A stretch of 64,000 nt of DNA from Candidatus Methylomicrobium oryzae (GCF_016745425.1 NZ_JAERVK010000008.1:124001-188000), one strand, 5' to 3'. Positions 30,729-38,698 are shown, counted from the first letter of the stretch. Notes: generated by a model from the sequence alone, not told the origin. A program made the numbers and translations.

Positions 30729-31495
30729 TAACAATTTCTCCAAATATTCACCGCGTCAATACTATTTCTATAGACTTTAGAAACCCCGGCAAAAGCATTA
30801 ATTATATTAATCTCATCAATCGATTCTTTAATATAAAGTTGCGTAGAAGGTATTGGTGAGTCTGGTACCTTATTTTCTGAGTACACAAAAAGACTACCCA
30901 CAACAACATCACATTTTTGATGCAGTGCTATTTTTAGAAACAAGTTTGTATCTTTTATCGTAACACCCTCAATAACGGGCTTTATATAAATGTAAGTCAT
31001 TAGTCCTAGTTCAACTAGGTTACCAATATGCTTAAATCTGAGAGCAGGATTTGTAGTCCCTTTTTCGTAAGTTTTCCACTCAGTGATAGAGGCACAAGAG
31101 ACGAATAGAGTCAACTGACCTTTCCATAAAATTTGAGGTAAAATTTCCTTAATTTGGCTTGGATTTACTGATCTTTTTGTTGCAAACTGAACAGGATTAC
31201 CATGTGATAGAAAGTAAGATATTATTTTTTTTGATACTTCAATATTACTTTTATCCCAGCACTCAGAAAAACAACCTATAGATATTACTGTGCCATTTTT
31301 TCCTGGTTGAAAGTCTTTCAAATATACCGCGTAAATCAATTTTTCAGCAGTTTCTCTAAACGAGGGTTGCTGTCCCAAAGTAAATCCCTCATGTTCCAAA
31401 TAACAATATGAACAACTTGACTGACAGCCTAAAGCGGGATTAATAAAAATACGATTTCTATTACCTGATACAAATCTTCGAACTATCATATCCAT
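30728..31495 (-). CDS. Radical SAM protein, SplB-like (COG1533 type)
   Basis: First gene of the islet operon; 255 residues. The cluster motif is C24-x3-C28-x2-C31, embedded in NPALGCQSSCSYCYLEH, typical of spore-photoproduct-lyase-like radical SAM proteins (COG1533) rather than viperins. The pattern ISIGCFSECWDKSN followed by HGNPVQFATKRS resembles the second conserved block of that group. These enzymes use a 4Fe-4S cluster and S-adenosylmethionine to make a 5'-deoxyadenosyl radical; the substrate of this one is unknown. At 255 residues it is compact, with little beyond the core barrel. No strong ribosome site is seen; an ATG two codons later is possible. Confidence 0.8.
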   Translation of the reverse strand: MDMIVRRFVSGNRNRIFINPALGCQSSCSYCYLEHEGFTLGQQPSFRETAEKLIYAVYLKDFQPGKNGTVISIGCFSECWDKSNIEVSKKIISYFLSHGNPVQFATKRSVNPSQIKEILPQILWKGQLTLFVSCASITEWKTYEKGTTNPALRFKHIGNLVELGLMTYIYIKPVIEGVTIKDTNLFLKIALHQKCDVVVGSLFVYSENKVPDSPIPSTQLYIKESIDEINIINAFAGVSKVYRNSIDAVNIWRNC

Positions 31496-31647
31496 ATAAA
31501 CCAGTCGCCCATGTTAGTGGAAATTTATTCTTTAACTAAACCAGCAAAAGCCGGAGTTAACCCTTCATCATACCGTTTTCACTGAAAATCTACTAGCCTC
31601 TAATTCTGCAAATCACACTAAATGTTTTGAAAAAGGATTACAGGACC

Positions 31648-31728
31648 GTAGGGCGCAATAGGCAAAGCCGTATTGCGCCGCATGGAAACTCCACATCCGG
31701 CGGAATACGCTTCGCTATTCCGCCCTAC
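31648..31728. repeat. REP pair at the end of the IS200-type relic
   Basis: Two facing REP-like units: GTAGGGCGCAATAGGCAAAG (31648-31679) and, inverted, a unit whose head is GTAGGGCGGAATAGCG (31699-31728). The second unit forms the end of the adjacent broken tnpA and supplies its TAG stop (31725-31727). Confidence 0.7.
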
Positions 31729-32094
31729 GCGGGCTTGATTATCTCATCAGTCATCTGCCCGACAGTGGCGCAAAAATACCCTCGCGCCCCCAAAATGCCT
31801 GCCCTCCAGTAGCGCTTTTTCAAATGCGGAAACTCTTCGAACAGATAATTCGATGTCCTCCCTTTGATTCGCCTCATGATTTCACTGGGAGCCAGGTTCG
31901 GCGAAGCACTCACTAATATGTGAACATGATCTTTACTCACGGCGCCTTTGATATTCCGTATCTCAAACGCTTCACAGGTTTGCCCCACCAAGTCTCTGAC
32001 TCGTTTCGTTACCTCACCACTCAACACTTTGTAACGATACTTGGTTACCCAAACAAAATGGGATTCAATTTGGTGAACCGTATCTATAATCCAT
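31725..32094 (-). pseudogene. Decayed IS200/IS605-type transposase TnpA
   Basis: A Y1 HUH transposase reading VHQIESHFVWVTKYRYKVLS, then the HUH motif KDHVHIL, the IMRRIKGRTS segment, and the catalytic tyrosine region ARGYFCATVGQ. It is broken. The expected start (ATG GAT TAT AGA TAC, at 32094) is out of frame with the body and hits a stop after nine codons. The segment after KKRYW shows a compensated frame change (RAGILG instead of the usual GRHFW). The C-terminus after DEIIK is cut off by a REP. It is therefore probably inactive. The upstream hairpin at 32131 is its left end. Confidence 0.8.
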
Positions 32095-32130
32095 CACCAC
32101 CTCCTTGGCTCAATTATCGCGCTAAAGCTG

Positions 32131-32156
32131 ACCGGCTAAAGCCGGTAGTCTAAACC
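32131..32156 (-). repeat. IS200-type left-end hairpin
   Basis: The palindrome ACCGGCTAAAGCCGGT (32131-32146) followed by TAGTCTAAACC is characteristic of the left end of IS200-like elements, just upstream of tnpA on the minus strand. No matching right end is seen; it has been replaced by REP sequence. Confidence 0.55.
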
Positions 32157-32227
32157 TTATGATGGAAAATTAAAAAAGTGCTTAATCGACGAGCTGCCGG
32201 AGCACCTCAAAGCGATCCCTTGATTTT

Positions 32228-32273
32228 GTGGAGCGGCGATGGGAATCGAACCCACGACCGGCTGATTACAAAT
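32228..32273 (-). other. 3' half of a tRNA (Thr-like, anticodon TGT) as attR
   Basis: On the minus strand this reads from an anticodon loop (TTTGTAA, anticodon TGT) through TCAGC and the T-arm GTGGG-TTCGATT-CCCAT to an acceptor end CGCCGCTCCA. The 5' half of a tRNA is absent; upstream is the end of the BT1 transporter gene. The acceptor end is one base short of a regular tRNA end. It is therefore a fragment carried by an integrative element, with the crossover region (the 15-bp repeat) at the anticodon loop. Confidence 0.7.
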
Positions 32274-32279
32274 TACAAT

Positions 32280-33944
32280 TCAGTCTTTCAGCCAGGTCCG
32301 TTTCGCCAGCACGATCGCCGCGATCGGGATCGCCAAGTTCAGCCCCATCACCACGATCAGCAGCCAGCCGAGTTCGCTGTAATCCGCGGCAACCACGATC
32401 CGGCCGGTCGCCGCATCGCGCACTTCGCGGGTAATCACGAAGCCTTGATTCAGCCATTTGGTCAGAAGCTGCGACAAGGATAGCGCGAGATTCACGAACG
32501 CCGCCATCACCGCGAAATAAGTCGCCTTCAACTGTTTGGGGGCCGAATTGGCGATCCAGGCCAGCATCGGAATCATCGCGATCTGGCCCAGCGGCGATTC
32601 GAGCGCGGTATCGACCAGCGCGATGAAACGGGCATCGACGACGCCGCCCGTCAGCTCCGCCGTCCATTTGTGAATGCCGTAGTACAGCGCGATATTGGGG
32701 ATATAAAGCAGGCCCAGCACGACGGTCAGCACCGCGATGATGTAGGTGATCGGCCGTTCGGCCATGAAACGGCGAAACAGGAACATGCCGAGCAGAGTCA
32801 GCGTGCTCGCGATCAGCGACAATTTCGAGATGAACTGCTGGTCGAAACCGAGGTCGTCAATCATCCACCAGGTTTCGCCCGCGCCGGTGGTCGGGACCGC
32901 GCGGAACGCGAAGATCACGAATGCGGTCCCGTACAAGCGGTTTTTCGTTTTGCCGTCGAGGTCCATCGTCAATCGCCACATCAAAAACAGCACGATCGCC
33001 AAAGACCCGGCAAATACGATTTCTTCGCTGTTTCGCAATCCTCCCAGCCCGACCGCCGCCGCGAACAGCGCAAATCCAAGCCCGCCGCCGAGCAGCGGCC
33101 AATTGACCGCGGGCACCTCACGGGCGCGGGCAGTCAGCCGTTCGATATCTTCAAACTCGAAACCGTGTGCGGCGAGCCGCCATTCTTCCTGCGCCCGTAA
33201 ATAAGACGAGAGCACAACGCCCAGAATCGAGATGACCGGAATCCACAGCGCCCACCGGTAAATCGACAGGTATATCGCCGCTTTCTGGGCCTCATCCATC
33301 GTTTCGATGCCGCTGAAAAACGCGACATTAACCCCCGCTACCAGCAGGCTGCCGCCGATAATCGCGACCCGGCCCAGGGTCTGCATCGTCGTATGCGCGG
33401 CCAGTATTTCCGGCTCGGGCAGCGGCCGGCCCTGTTCGTCGATGACGGCCACGGCCTCCACGGTCATCGCATCGGCCACGGTATCCTGGATCACGTAACC
33501 GACCGGAGCCAGGAGCGCCGCCAGCACGTACCAGTTTTCGACGGGCCATAACGACTGCATATACTCACGGTCGCTCAACAGATTGATCATGATCAGCAAA
33601 GCGGCGGCGATCAGCGTCGCGCCCAGGTAGATCAGGCCGGCCTTATGGCGCCACAGTAAATCGACCAGATGCCCTATCGGCATTTTCAAGGCCCAGGGCA
33701 GCATCGCCCAGAACCCCAGCGCAGCCAGAAACTCGGCGCTCAGGCCCAAATATTCCTTGACGAAAAAAGTTCCGACGATGCCGGTCAGCCCCGATACGCC
33801 CGCCGCCAGATACACCATCAGCGGCGGCACGTAACTGACGCGCATTTGCCGGCCGAGATCGATCACATTATGATCCAGCCACTTCCGTAATAAGAAAAAG
33901 ATCGGCGCGGTATTACGGTTTGCGTCCGACGGCCCCTTAATCAT
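32280..33944 (-). CDS. MFS transporter of the BT1 (folate-biopterin) type
   Basis: A 554-residue membrane protein with about 12 hydrophobic helices. The segment GYVIQDTVADAMTVEAV is characteristic of the BT1 branch of the major facilitator superfamily; the N-terminal YLAAGVSGLTGIVGTFFVKEYLGLSAEFLA also fits. Cyanobacterial and plant BT1 members carry folates, but other bacterial members are untested, so the substrate is open. A strong GGAGG lies before the ATG. The C-terminus ends (TWLKD) just outside the islet's right repeat, so it was convergent with the ABC transporter before the insertion. Confidence 0.82.
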   Translation of the reverse strand: MIKGPSDANRNTAPIFFLLRKWLDHNVIDLGRQMRVSYVPPLMVYLAAGVSGLTGIVGTFFVKEYLGLSAEFLAALGFWAMLPWALKMPIGHLVDLLWRHKAGLIYLGATLIAAALLIMINLLSDREYMQSLWPVENWYVLAALLAPVGYVIQDTVADAMTVEAVAVIDEQGRPLPEPEILAAHTTMQTLGRVAIIGGSLLVAGVNVAFFSGIETMDEAQKAAIYLSIYRWALWIPVISILGVVLSSYLRAQEEWRLAAHGFEFEDIERLTARAREVPAVNWPLLGGGLGFALFAAAVGLGGLRNSEEIVFAGSLAIVLFLMWRLTMDLDGKTKNRLYGTAFVIFAFRAVPTTGAGETWWMIDDLGFDQQFISKLSLIASTLTLLGMFLFRRFMAERPITYIIAVLTVVLGLLYIPNIALYYGIHKWTAELTGGVVDARFIALVDTALESPLGQIAMIPMLAWIANSAPKQLKATYFAVMAAFVNLALSLSQLLTKWLNQGFVITREVRDAATGRIVVAADYSELGWLLIVVMGLNLAIPIAAIVLAKRTWLKD

Positions 33945-34127
33945 GTATCCTCCTTCGGCTTAATGCGTTTGAATGCGTCTGTTGACTCCTGAGTTTGATA
34001 TTAAGTTCGCGGTCGAATCGAATCCGTTCCATTGATCCCAGAGGGCTTTCAGGATTTGGGCGGAAATAACTTCCCGGTTTTAACCTGTTTGTATTGCGTG
34101 GCTTTTTAGCGCGTATGCGTTCAGTCT

Positions 34128-34203
34128 CTCCCTTTGAAAAAGCGGGGTGAGGAGAGATTTTTTTAATAAATCCCCCTCGATCCCCCTTTTTCAAAGGGGG
34201 AAG
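34128..34203. repeat. Inverted repeat with A+T centre
   Basis: Two arms, CCCTTTGAAAAAGCGGGG (from 34130) and the complementary CCCCCTTTTTCAAAGGGGG (34182-34200), surround a T/A-rich core. It is a palindromic dispersed repeat in the 422-bp gap between the BT1-type transporter and ppk2. Confidence 0.55.
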
Positions 34204-34253
34204 TGGGCGTTTATTTCAGCCTATCCGTAGCCTACCGGTTTCGGGAAATTATG

Positions 34254-34354
34254 TGGAGCCGAATCCTAACTTCCTGGTATGGCGTGGTAAACCTGCCAGG
34301 TTTTAAAACCTGGCAGGTCTTTGGCTGGAAAGTTATTTGGAGCCAGCTCCTAAG
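34254..34354. repeat. ~100-bp dispersed palindromic element, copy 1
   Basis: Core palindrome ACCTGCCAGGTTTTAAAACC to 34318 (34291-34318), flanked by arms containing GGAGCC and TAACTTCC on the left and AGTTATTTGGAGCCAGCTCC on the right. Inverted relative to the copy at 43548-43655, it aligns along its whole length with it. It ends just before ppk2. Confidence 0.65.
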
Positions 34355-34366
34355 CCTGTTGCTGCC

Positions 34367-35152
34367 CTATTCCGCAATCATCCCGTTTTTCAAATAGCTT
34401 TCTGCATAATTGAATACGATGTCGGTATCGGGCAGCACTTCCGCATCGTTTTTATCCTTATAGTCGAGGCGGAACAACATGTCCTTGATGATATTGAGGC
34501 GCGCGCTTTTTTTATCGTCGGCCCGCACGACCGTCCAGGGCGCATCCAGATGATGCGTTCTCGCAAACATGATATTGCGGGCAAGGCTGTAGTCGTCCCA
34601 ATGCTTGACCGCTTCCACATCGATCGGGCTGATTTTCCACTGTTTCAAGGGGTCCCGTTCGCGGTCTTCGAGGCGCCGTTTCTGTTCCTCCCGGCTGATG
34701 TCCAGGTAATACTTCAACAGCTTGATGCCCGACCGAACCAGCATCAGCTCGAAATCCGGGACGGTTTCGAGAAACTCGTGATATTCCCCGTCGCTGCAGA
34801 AACCCATCACGCGCTCGACGCCGGCGCGGTTGTACCAGCTGCGGTTGAACAAAACCATTTCCTGGGCCGCCGGCAGATGCGGCACATAACGCTGGAAATA
34901 CCAGCTGCTTTTGTCCCGGTCGGAAGGTTTCCCCAGTGCGACGACCCGCGTTTCGCGCGGGCTCAAATGCTGAATGATGCGTTTGATCGAACCGTCCTTG
35001 CCGCCCGCATCGCGTCCCTCAAAAATGATCAGCACTTTCCCGTCATGCTTGATGATGTGTTTTTGCAGCTTGACCAGTTCGATCTGCAATTGGATCAAAG
35101 TGGTTTTATATTCTTCTTTGCCGATTTTTTTCCTGTCGTGTTTATGTTTCAT
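34367..35152 (-). CDS. ppk2: Polyphosphate kinase 2
   Basis: PPK2 enzymes use polyphosphate to phosphorylate nucleoside diphosphates (or run the reverse). The 261-residue length and single domain fit class I PPK2. Motifs: Walker A EGRDAGGKDG at about residues 45-54, GKPSDRDKSSWYFQRY, the Walker B region LFNRSWYNRAGVERVMGF, and the lid REEQKRRLEDRERDPLKQWK. Residues after (WTVVRADDKKSARLN) are the usual C-terminal part. The gene after it on the same strand is separate; the one before is a small secreted protein 9 bp upstream, possibly co-transcribed. Confidence 0.93.
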   Translation of the reverse strand: MKHKHDRKKIGKEEYKTTLIQLQIELVKLQKHIIKHDGKVLIIFEGRDAGGKDGSIKRIIQHLSPRETRVVALGKPSDRDKSSWYFQRYVPHLPAAQEMVLFNRSWYNRAGVERVMGFCSDGEYHEFLETVPDFELMLVRSGIKLLKYYLDISREEQKRRLEDRERDPLKQWKISPIDVEAVKHWDDYSLARNIMFARTHHLDAPWTVVRADDKKSARLNIIKDMLFRLDYKDKNDAEVLPDTDIVFNYAESYLKNGMIAE

Positions 35153-35161
35153 GGTGAAAGC

Positions 35162-35539
35162 TTATCCGCCGATATTCAGCAGCCATCCGCCGCTGCCTTT
35201 GCACTGGTTCGCGCCTTCCGCCGTGATGCTGATCCTTGCATAGACGCCGCGCAATGCCGCCGGCAGAGCTCCGCTGACTAAATAACCCTGGGCGACGGGC
35301 TTCACCGCAATCGGTACGGGAATATCCTTGACAGTGACTTTGACCGTTTGCGGTTTCGTATTCGGCGAAGCGATAAAGGAAAATTCGGTATTCGGGGACA
35401 CCTCTGCCTTATCGGGCGGGGAAAATTGACTAAAGCCGGGTTTTTCACAGGCTTTCGAGCTACTGCTGCTGCCGTAGCCCCAGGCAGTCTGGGCGATCAC
35501 CATGAACAGGCTTAACCAGAGTATTCGGAAAGGTTTCAT
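35162..35539 (-). CDS. Small secreted protein, unknown
   Basis: The ATG at 35539 is preceded by GGAGGCAGCA and starts a 125-residue protein with a signal peptide ending QTAWG. The mature part begins YGSSSSSKACEKPGF and continues as a beta-rich domain with FSPPDKAEVSPNTEFSF and VTVKDIPVPIAVKP, resembling an immunoglobulin-like fold. It has two cysteines. Ends 9 bp before ppk2 in the same direction. No family recognised. Confidence 0.65.
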   Translation of the reverse strand: MKPFRILWLSLFMVIAQTAWGYGSSSSSKACEKPGFSQFSPPDKAEVSPNTEFSFIASPNTKPQTVKVTVKDIPVPIAVKPVAQGYLVSGALPAALRGVYARISITAEGANQCKGSGGWLLNIGG

Positions 35540-35584
35540 TGCTGCCTCCACAAAATTGAATGGATCGATCTCAAGACTAGAGAA

Positions 35585-35908
35585 TCATTCCATCTGCTCG
35601 ATCCGTTGCCGGGCCGCCAGCCCGAACGGTGAATCCGGCTCTTTTTGCGCAATGCGCTCCAGCGTGTCCAGACTCTTGCGATTCAACAATTCGATCGCCC
35701 GCAAGCGCACGGCAGGATAATGTGCCCTAAGCGCGGCCAGCTCCCGCAGATAGGCGCTGGATTCGTTCACCAGCCTGAGCAGGATTCTTTCGGGATCCTC
35801 GGTGAAAAGATCGCGGACCAGATTATCGTAGCGCACCTGTTCCCTGAGGATGTCGCGGGGATCGGCTCTCGGCGGTTCGGTCGGATCATGGCAGCAGGTA
35901 CTCATCAT
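35585..35908 (-). CDS. Small HEAT-like soluble protein, unknown
   Basis: About 107 residues from ATG 35908 (ATGATG, with GGAG just upstream). The sequence is helical: ILREQVRYDNLVRDLFTEDP, then YLRELAALRAHYPAVRLRAI and LDTLERIAQKEPDSPFGLAA. The helix pairs look like HEAT-type repeats. A CC pair is near the N-terminus. The frame stays open further upstream to 36049 but without a good start signal. Function unknown. Confidence 0.5.
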   Translation of the reverse strand: MMSTCCHDPTEPPRADPRDILREQVRYDNLVRDLFTEDPERILLRLVNESSAYLRELAALRAHYPAVRLRAIELLNRKSLDTLERIAQKEPDSPFGLAARQRIEQME

Positions 35909-36058
35909 ACGTCTCCAGTCAGGAAGGGAATATTGACATCTTACACCCAAATCTTGCCCACCGCTTACCTTCTCTCCAGGCAGAATGCTAAACTGGACTG
36001 TTGCTATGCTTTTTGAAGCGCTTCCCGCCATTTCTAATTCGCTAAACATTTGCTGCCC

Positions 36059-37360
36059 ATGAACAAGCCCAGCGGCTTTGCCTTGCCTTTATACCTCCAG
36101 GTCGTCATTGGCGTTGCCGCCGGCGCCCTTCTGGGCGTCTTATTCGGAACCGAAAGTTACGGTTTTAATTTGTTGAGCAACGCGGCGCTCGGCCAATTGG
36201 GACAACTGGTGATCCGCCTTTTGAAGGCGCTTGCGGCGCCGCTGGTCTTTTTCGCCATTCTGGACGCGATGATCAATACGGACATTTCGCTCAAGCACGG
36301 CCGCCGCCTGCTGGCCTTGTGTTCGATCAATCTGGCGGCGGCGATGATCATCGGCCTCACTTTGATGAATACCCTGCGTCCGGGCCATTTGTGGGAAGGC
36401 AGGCTGACGGCAATGACAAACCAACTGGACCACGACACAAGCCGCTTGATGCCCAAACCGGTACCGGAAAATCTGACGCTCGATCCGCTGAAAAACCTTG
36501 CCGGCTATATCCCGAAAAGTCTGGCCGAACCGTTCGTCGACAACAATATGATCGCGATCATCCTGCTGGCTTTGCTGTTCGGCGGCGCGATCCGTCAACT
36601 GAAGCGGCAGACGGCGGATGAAGATCAAGCCGGCCTCGTCATGCTGGAAAAATCCATCGGCGTCGGCTGCCGGCTGCTGATCCAGATGCTGCTCTGGGTC
36701 GTCAAGGGCATACCGTTCGCGGTATTCGGAGTGGTTGCGCAAGTGGTCGGGAAAGCGGGCCTGGAGGTGTTCGAACTGGTGGCGGTGTTCCTGGCTGCGA
36801 TGCTGAGCGGATTGTTGATCCACGCCCTCGTCTATTATCCCGGCATGGTCAAATGGGGCGGCAGAATGCCGGTCAAGCGCTATTTTTCGGGCGGCGCGGA
36901 TGCGATCGTGACCGGCCTTTCCACCAACAGCAGCCTGGCGACGATGCCGATCACCCTGCGCTGCCTGACCGAAAACATGGGGATTTCGAACCGGTCGGCG
37001 CGCTTGTCGGTCTGTATCGGCACCAATTTGAACAACGACGGCATCATCCTGTACGAAGCGATGGCCGCGCTGTTTCTGGCGCAAGCGATCGGCATCGAAC
37101 TGAACTTTGCGCAGCAACTGGTTATCATTACGGCGGCTATCATGGTGGGCGTCGGCATTTCGGGCATTCCCGAAGCCGGCCTGATCGCCCTGCCCCTGGT
37201 ATTGAGCACGGCCGGTCTGCCCGAAACCCTGGTGGTCACCGCGGTGCCGCTGATCACCACGATCGACTGGATCATTGCCCGGTTCCGGTCCGGCGTAAAC
37301 GTGATGAACGACATGCTGATCGCGATTCTGCTGGATCGGCTGGACAAAAGAAACCATTAA
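36059..37360 (+). CDS. Dicarboxylate/amino acid:cation symporter (DAACS family)
   Basis: A 433-residue inner-membrane protein of the glutamate/C4-dicarboxylate symporter family. The serine-rich reentrant loop reads STNSSLATMPITLRC, and the second conserved block is NLNNDGIILYEAMAALFLAQ; GVGISGIPEAGLIALPLVL is the HP2 tip. These give confidence in the fold. It transports an anionic substrate with H+ or Na+; whether glutamate, aspartate or dicarboxylate is not told. I take ATG 36059 rather than the TTG nine bases earlier. Divergent from the small helical protein gene. Confidence 0.9.
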   Translation: MNKPSGFALPLYLQVVIGVAAGALLGVLFGTESYGFNLLSNAALGQLGQLVIRLLKALAAPLVFFAILDAMINTDISLKHGRRLLALCSINLAAAMIIGLTLMNTLRPGHLWEGRLTAMTNQLDHDTSRLMPKPVPENLTLDPLKNLAGYIPKSLAEPFVDNNMIAIILLALLFGGAIRQLKRQTADEDQAGLVMLEKSIGVGCRLLIQMLLWVVKGIPFAVFGVVAQVVGKAGLEVFELVAVFLAAMLSGLLIHALVYYPGMVKWGGRMPVKRYFSGGADAIVTGLSTNSSLATMPITLRCLTENMGISNRSARLSVCIGTNLNNDGIILYEAMAALFLAQAIGIELNFAQQLVIITAAIMVGVGISGIPEAGLIALPLVLSTAGLPETLVVTAVPLITTIDWIIARFRSGVNVMNDMLIAILLDRLDKRNH

Positions 37361-37525
37361 CGTCCGCACTGGTTATCAAGACGGGCATCAAAAAATGGCG
37401 GGCTCATCCTTGAAATCATGAGCTTGTGCAATAGCGGCCTGCCATTATTTTAAGGGGCCGCCTTAATGATCGGATCGAAATGGGTTATTTTATGCCGCAG
37501 AAAAGATTTTGGAGCCCATGTCGAT

Positions 37526-37732
37526 ATGAGCCATAACGCCGTCTTTGTCAGAATCAAATGGATCATTGTGCTGTTAGTGACGATGGTGCTCGACTTCTTG
37601 CCGGTCCCGGTCATCGGGCTGATTCTGCTTTACATATTGCTCTTTCGCCCGCTATGGTTTAAAAACGCCGTGCTGGAGATATACGCTCAAGATGGCCGCG
37701 CCAATCACAACGGTGCGGACGACTCCGACTAA
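37526..37732 (+). CDS. Small membrane protein, tandem paralogue 1
   Basis: A 68-residue protein. Two hydrophobic segments (WIIVLLVTMVLDFLPVP and VIGLILLYILLFRP), then the motif RPLWFKNAVLEIYA. The next gene encodes a clear relative with RPYWFKELVEQIYA, so the pair arose by tandem duplication. GGAG lies about 11 bases before the ATG. Function unknown; such short two-helix proteins often serve as membrane partners. Confidence 0.6.
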   Translation: MSHNAVFVRIKWIIVLLVTMVLDFLPVPVIGLILLYILLFRPLWFKNAVLEIYAQDGRANHNGADDSD

Positions 37733-37752
37733 CTTAACCTGGTAACCATGCC

Positions 37753-37944
37753 GTGAGTATAGATAAAACAACCTTCCCGTCCCGGCTGATATTGTGTTTC
37801 ATCGTATTGATCGGCTTGATTGTTCTCCATGTGATTCCGCTGCCGATATTGGAAATCCTGGTGCTGTACGTACTGGTCGCGCGCCCGTACTGGTTCAAGG
37901 AACTGGTCGAGCAAATCTACGCCGGAAAAAAGCCTGAAGATTAG
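37753..37944 (+). CDS. Small membrane protein, tandem paralogue 2
   Basis: A 63-residue protein from a GTG start, 20 bp after its paralogue. It shares the organisation: hydrophobic LILCFIVLIGLIVLHVIPLP, then ILEILVLYVLVARP and RPYWFKELVEQIYA. The P-x-P-(I/V) turn between the helices and the W-F-K after them are kept in both copies. Confidence 0.6.
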   Translation: MSIDKTTFPSRLILCFIVLIGLIVLHVIPLPILEILVLYVLVARPYWFKELVEQIYAGKKPED

Positions 37945-38008
37945 GCCTGATTGCTCTTTTTCCGTCCGTTTTAGTATCATCCCTGCTGGTAGGGATTCGT
38001 CGCGGAGT

Positions 38009-38698
38009 TTACCAGGTTCTAAAATGCCCGGTGTCCAGATGGACGAAATTGTCTCGCGGATAATAACCTACGCCGCCTTGCGCAATTGCCAGCGCGGCGT
38101 TTCTAACGGTTTTGGATGAAATGCCTTCAAGCCGGATATCAATAGCCCGGCCTTGCATGTGAAAACTATGTTCCGCCACGCCATGGCTGTACTTACGGAG
38201 TTGGGCATTGGTAAAGGGCGAGCGATAACCGGAGATGATATGGAACGGTTTATTAACGCCAAGCGTTTGCTTTAGCATAAACAACTGATCCAGTAAGGCG
38301 GTATCGATCGGGTGAATAGTGTCGGTACGGAAATCGCGGAGCAGATAGTTGATTTCATGCAGCGCTTCTTTAATATAGCGGCCGCGCTCAAAATAGGTCA
38401 GCTTTAGCTTATCGCCGGTATGCGTATGTTCGAAGGCGAGCGTTTTATGTTCGAAAGTATGCGGATAAGGCGCCGTATTTCGCCGGTGAACCGAGCGGTC
38501 GAAGGCATGAAAAACGGGCTCATGCACGGGCTTGTGTCGATGCTTCCCGGGATAGATGACGTGCCTTACGGCCGCTGTGGCCGCTCCCGATCCACTCAGT
38601 GTTATCAATGAACCCAAAGCCAGCTTCTTCAGAAACTCGCGTCTGGATGCAATAATGTCCACGTCGGACTCTGCGTTATTTGAGGATCGCTCTTTCAT
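38009..38698 (-). CDS. Tat-exported M15/DUF882 (YcbK-type) peptidase-like protein
   Basis: A 229-residue protein. A twin-arginine signal is present (SRREFLKKLALGSLITLSG, residues 17-35). The mature domain matches the DUF882/YcbK group of peptidase M15: LLRDFRTD, then IISGYRSPFTNAQLR, the metal-site motif EHSFHMQGRAIDI and FVHLDTG near the end, carrying the H-x(6)-D and H ligands expected for zinc. Members act on or near peptidoglycan in the periplasm; E. coli MepK (YcbK) cleaves crosslinks. The function here is inferred from that family. Confidence 0.87.
   Translation of the reverse strand: MKERSSNNAESDVDIIASRREFLKKLALGSLITLSGSGAATAAVRHVIYPGKHRHKPVHEPVFHAFDRSVHRRNTAPYPHTFEHKTLAFEHTHTGDKLKLTYFERGRYIKEALHEINYLLRDFRTDTIHPIDTALLDQLFMLKQTLGVNKPFHIISGYRSPFTNAQLRKYSHGVAEHSFHMQGRAIDIRLEGISSKTVRNAALAIAQGGVGYYPRDNFVHLDTGHFRTW

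Larger units (their letters stand above)
28658..32273. mobile_element. Integrase-less 3.6-kb genomic islet with tRNA-derived attachment site
   Basis: The interval is bounded by the exact direct repeat CGGCTGATTACAAAT (28658-28672, 32259-32273). The right copy runs into a 3' tRNA fragment. Base composition drops sharply to A+T rich over the four-gene operon and recovers outside. Joining the outer flanks at the repeat restores a plausible empty site in which the ABC transporter and the BT1-type transporter genes are convergent with stops only about 21 bp apart. It carries radical SAM, unknown, phosphoribosyltransferase and kinase genes plus a decayed IS200-type tnpA. There is no integrase, so movement must have been in trans or the integrase has been lost. 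Confidence 0.7.

Noticed and set aside
30728-31495. Prokaryotic viperin
   Set aside because: The radical SAM motif context (NPALGCQSSCSYCYLE) fits Spl-like proteins, not the viperin CNYKCGFC pattern.
32178-32483. An open frame reading GDGNRTHDRLITNYN
   Set aside because: It is a translation of the tRNA fragment and the antisense of the transporter gene, a well-known type of false protein.
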